In this document: piece by piece, positions 63,235 through 64,000 of the stretch
Numbering within the stretch: the first letter of the stretch is position 1
Layout: each line of letters starts with the position of its first letter
NCBI RefSeq assembly: GCF_049199905.1
Contig: NZ_JBLZPK010000034.1
Span: forward strand, 124,001-188,000
DNA: 64,000 bases
Direction of reading: 5' to 3'
Source of the DNA: Shinella sp032095155
Lineage (GTDB): Bacteria > Pseudomonadota > Alphaproteobacteria > Rhizobiales > Rhizobiaceae
The notes under the pieces: model-generated
What the model was told of the DNA's origin: nothing
Seen by the model: the letters and a program-made list of their open reading frames with translations, nothing else
Databases searched by the model: none
Program-made: the position numbers and the translations under genes

Positions 63235-64000
63235 TCAGCCGCGCAGGATGCCGCGGCCGGCATACTTGGCCTGAGCGCCGAGAAGTTCCTCGATGCGGAT
63301 CAGCTGGTTGTACTTGGCGGTACGGTCAGAGCGGGCAAGCGAGCCGGTCTTGATCTGGCCGCAGTTAGTGGCGACGGCGAGGTCAGCGATCGTCGAATCC
63401 TCGGTCTCGCCCGAGCGGTGCGACATGACGGCGGTGTAGCTCGCCTTGTGCGCGGTCTCGACGGCGTCGAGCGTTTCCGACAGCGAGCCGATCTGGTTGA
63501 CCTTGACGAGGATCGAGTTGGCGACGCCCATCTTGATGCCATCGCGCAGGCGGGCCGAGTTGGTGACGAACAGGTCGTCTCCGACCAGCTGAACCGTCTT
63601 GCCGATCTTATCGGTCAGCGACTTCCAGCCGTCCCAGTCGTCTTCGGCCATGCCGTCTTCGATCGAGAAGATCGGGTACTTGGCAGCCAGTTCGGCGAGG
63701 TATTCGGCCATGGCTTCCGGCTCCAGCGTGCGGCCTTCGCCTTCCAGAACGTATTTGCCGTCCTTGAAGAATTCGGTCGAGGCGCAGTCGAGCGCGATAT
63801 GCATGTCTTCGCCCGGACGGTAGCCGGCCTTCTCGATCGACTTCATGATGAAGTCGAGTGCGGCGGGCGCCGAAGCGAGGCCCGGTGCGAAGCCGCCTTC
63901 GTCACCAACGTTGGTGTTGTGGCCGTCGGCGGCGAGCTGCTTCTTCAGCGTGTGGAACACTTCCGAACCCATGCGCACGGCGTCACGGATATTGTCGGCG
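63235..64000 (-). CDS. eno: Enolase, C-terminal part
   Basis: This is the last ~255 codons of enolase; the N-terminus lies beyond the window. The enzyme converts 2-phosphoglycerate to phosphoenolpyruvate. Visible family blocks are NTNVGDEGGFAPGL, SIEDGMAEDDWDGW (metal Asp/Glu), LVGDDLFVTNSARL, ILVKVNQIGSLSET (catalytic Lys) and SHRSGETEDSTIADLAVAT. The stop is followed by a strong terminator. Confidence 0.97.
   Translation of the reverse strand, partial: ADNIRDAVRMGSEVFHTLKKQLAADGHNTNVGDEGGFAPGLASAPAALDFIMKSIEKAGYRPGEDMHIALDCASTEFFKDGKYVLEGEGRTLEPEAMAEYLAELAAKYPIFSIEDGMAEDDWDGWKSLTDKIGKTVQLVGDDLFVTNSARLRDGIKMGVANSILVKVNQIGSLSETLDAVETAHKASYTAVMSHRSGETEDSTIADLAVATNCGQIKTGSLARSDRTAKYNQLIRIEELLGAQAKYAGRGILRG

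Overview
The window is a chromosomal segment of an alphaproteobacterium, almost certainly a member of the Rhizobiaceae (order Hyphomicrobiales). The evidence is the gene order dusB(nifR3)-ntrB-ntrC-ntrY-ntrX-trkA-(aminotransferase)-hfq-hflX, the pdhA-pdhB(lipoyl)-pdhC-SGNH hydrolase-lpdA-lipA-COQ10 block, a phosphatidylcholine synthase gene (pcs), a fused ispDF, the cysG-DUF2849-cysI-DUF934 block, and high-GC coding sequence. The genus cannot be fixed from the sequence alone. It is mostly core genome; no insertion sequence, prophage, integrase or CRISPR array was seen.

Layout. 1-7.7 kb: end of purC, then a minus-strand run of MBL hydrolase, tatD, metG, holB, tmk, a DacA-like penicillin-binding protein with degenerate active-site motifs, and rlpA. 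7.9-10.1 kb: small unknown proteins, tRNA-Ser(TGA), a probable small RNA gene with its own promoter and terminator, and a DUF992 secreted protein. 10.2-15.8 kb: a FadR-type regulator and a four-gene BMP/nucleoside-type ABC importer. 15.9-20.8 kb: quinone oxidoreductase, pcs, a UbiH-type hydroxylase, an AEC transporter and a CcdA-like protein. 21.0-21.5 kb: tRNA-Lys(TTT) and a 62-aa protein behind a near-perfect general-stress (EcfG/RpoE2) promoter.

21.5-30.8 kb is the most unusual region. It is a minus-strand cluster of exported or membrane proteins: a ferric-reductase-like flavocytochrome, a 1105-aa c-type cytochrome with four CXXCH motifs, an OmpA-domain protein, and two signal-peptide-bearing caspase-family (C14) proteins with intact His/Cys dyads and EF-hand-like loops. 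The cytochrome and both caspases end in related DUF4384-like domains, two of them behind Gln-rich linkers. The last four genes are tightly packed and look like one periplasmic system joining haem redox chemistry, cell-wall anchoring and caspase-type proteolysis. It is the best candidate here for an undescribed system.

31-33.7 kb: a secreted serralysin-type RTX metalloprotease and a GntR regulator with two identical operator palindromes, followed by a 98-base assembly gap. 33.8-38.8 kb: ferredoxin-NADP reductase and the sulfite-reduction/siroheme operon. 39-41.8 kb: a deaminase, mazG and hflX. 41.8-51.9 kb: hfq, an aminotransferase, trkA and the complete ntr nitrogen-control cluster with dusB. 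52-54.6 kb: ispDF, cinA (C-terminal domain only) and a secreted unknown. 54.6-62.3 kb: COQ10-like protein, lipA and the pyruvate dehydrogenase genes. The window ends with ftsB, a 31-bp perfect inverted repeat in the intergenic region, and the 3' part of eno.

Start codons were chosen from visible Shine-Dalgarno sequences, overlaps and family N-termini. Two are non-ATG with good or moderate support (TTG for the FadR regulator, GTG for the MBL hydrolase).
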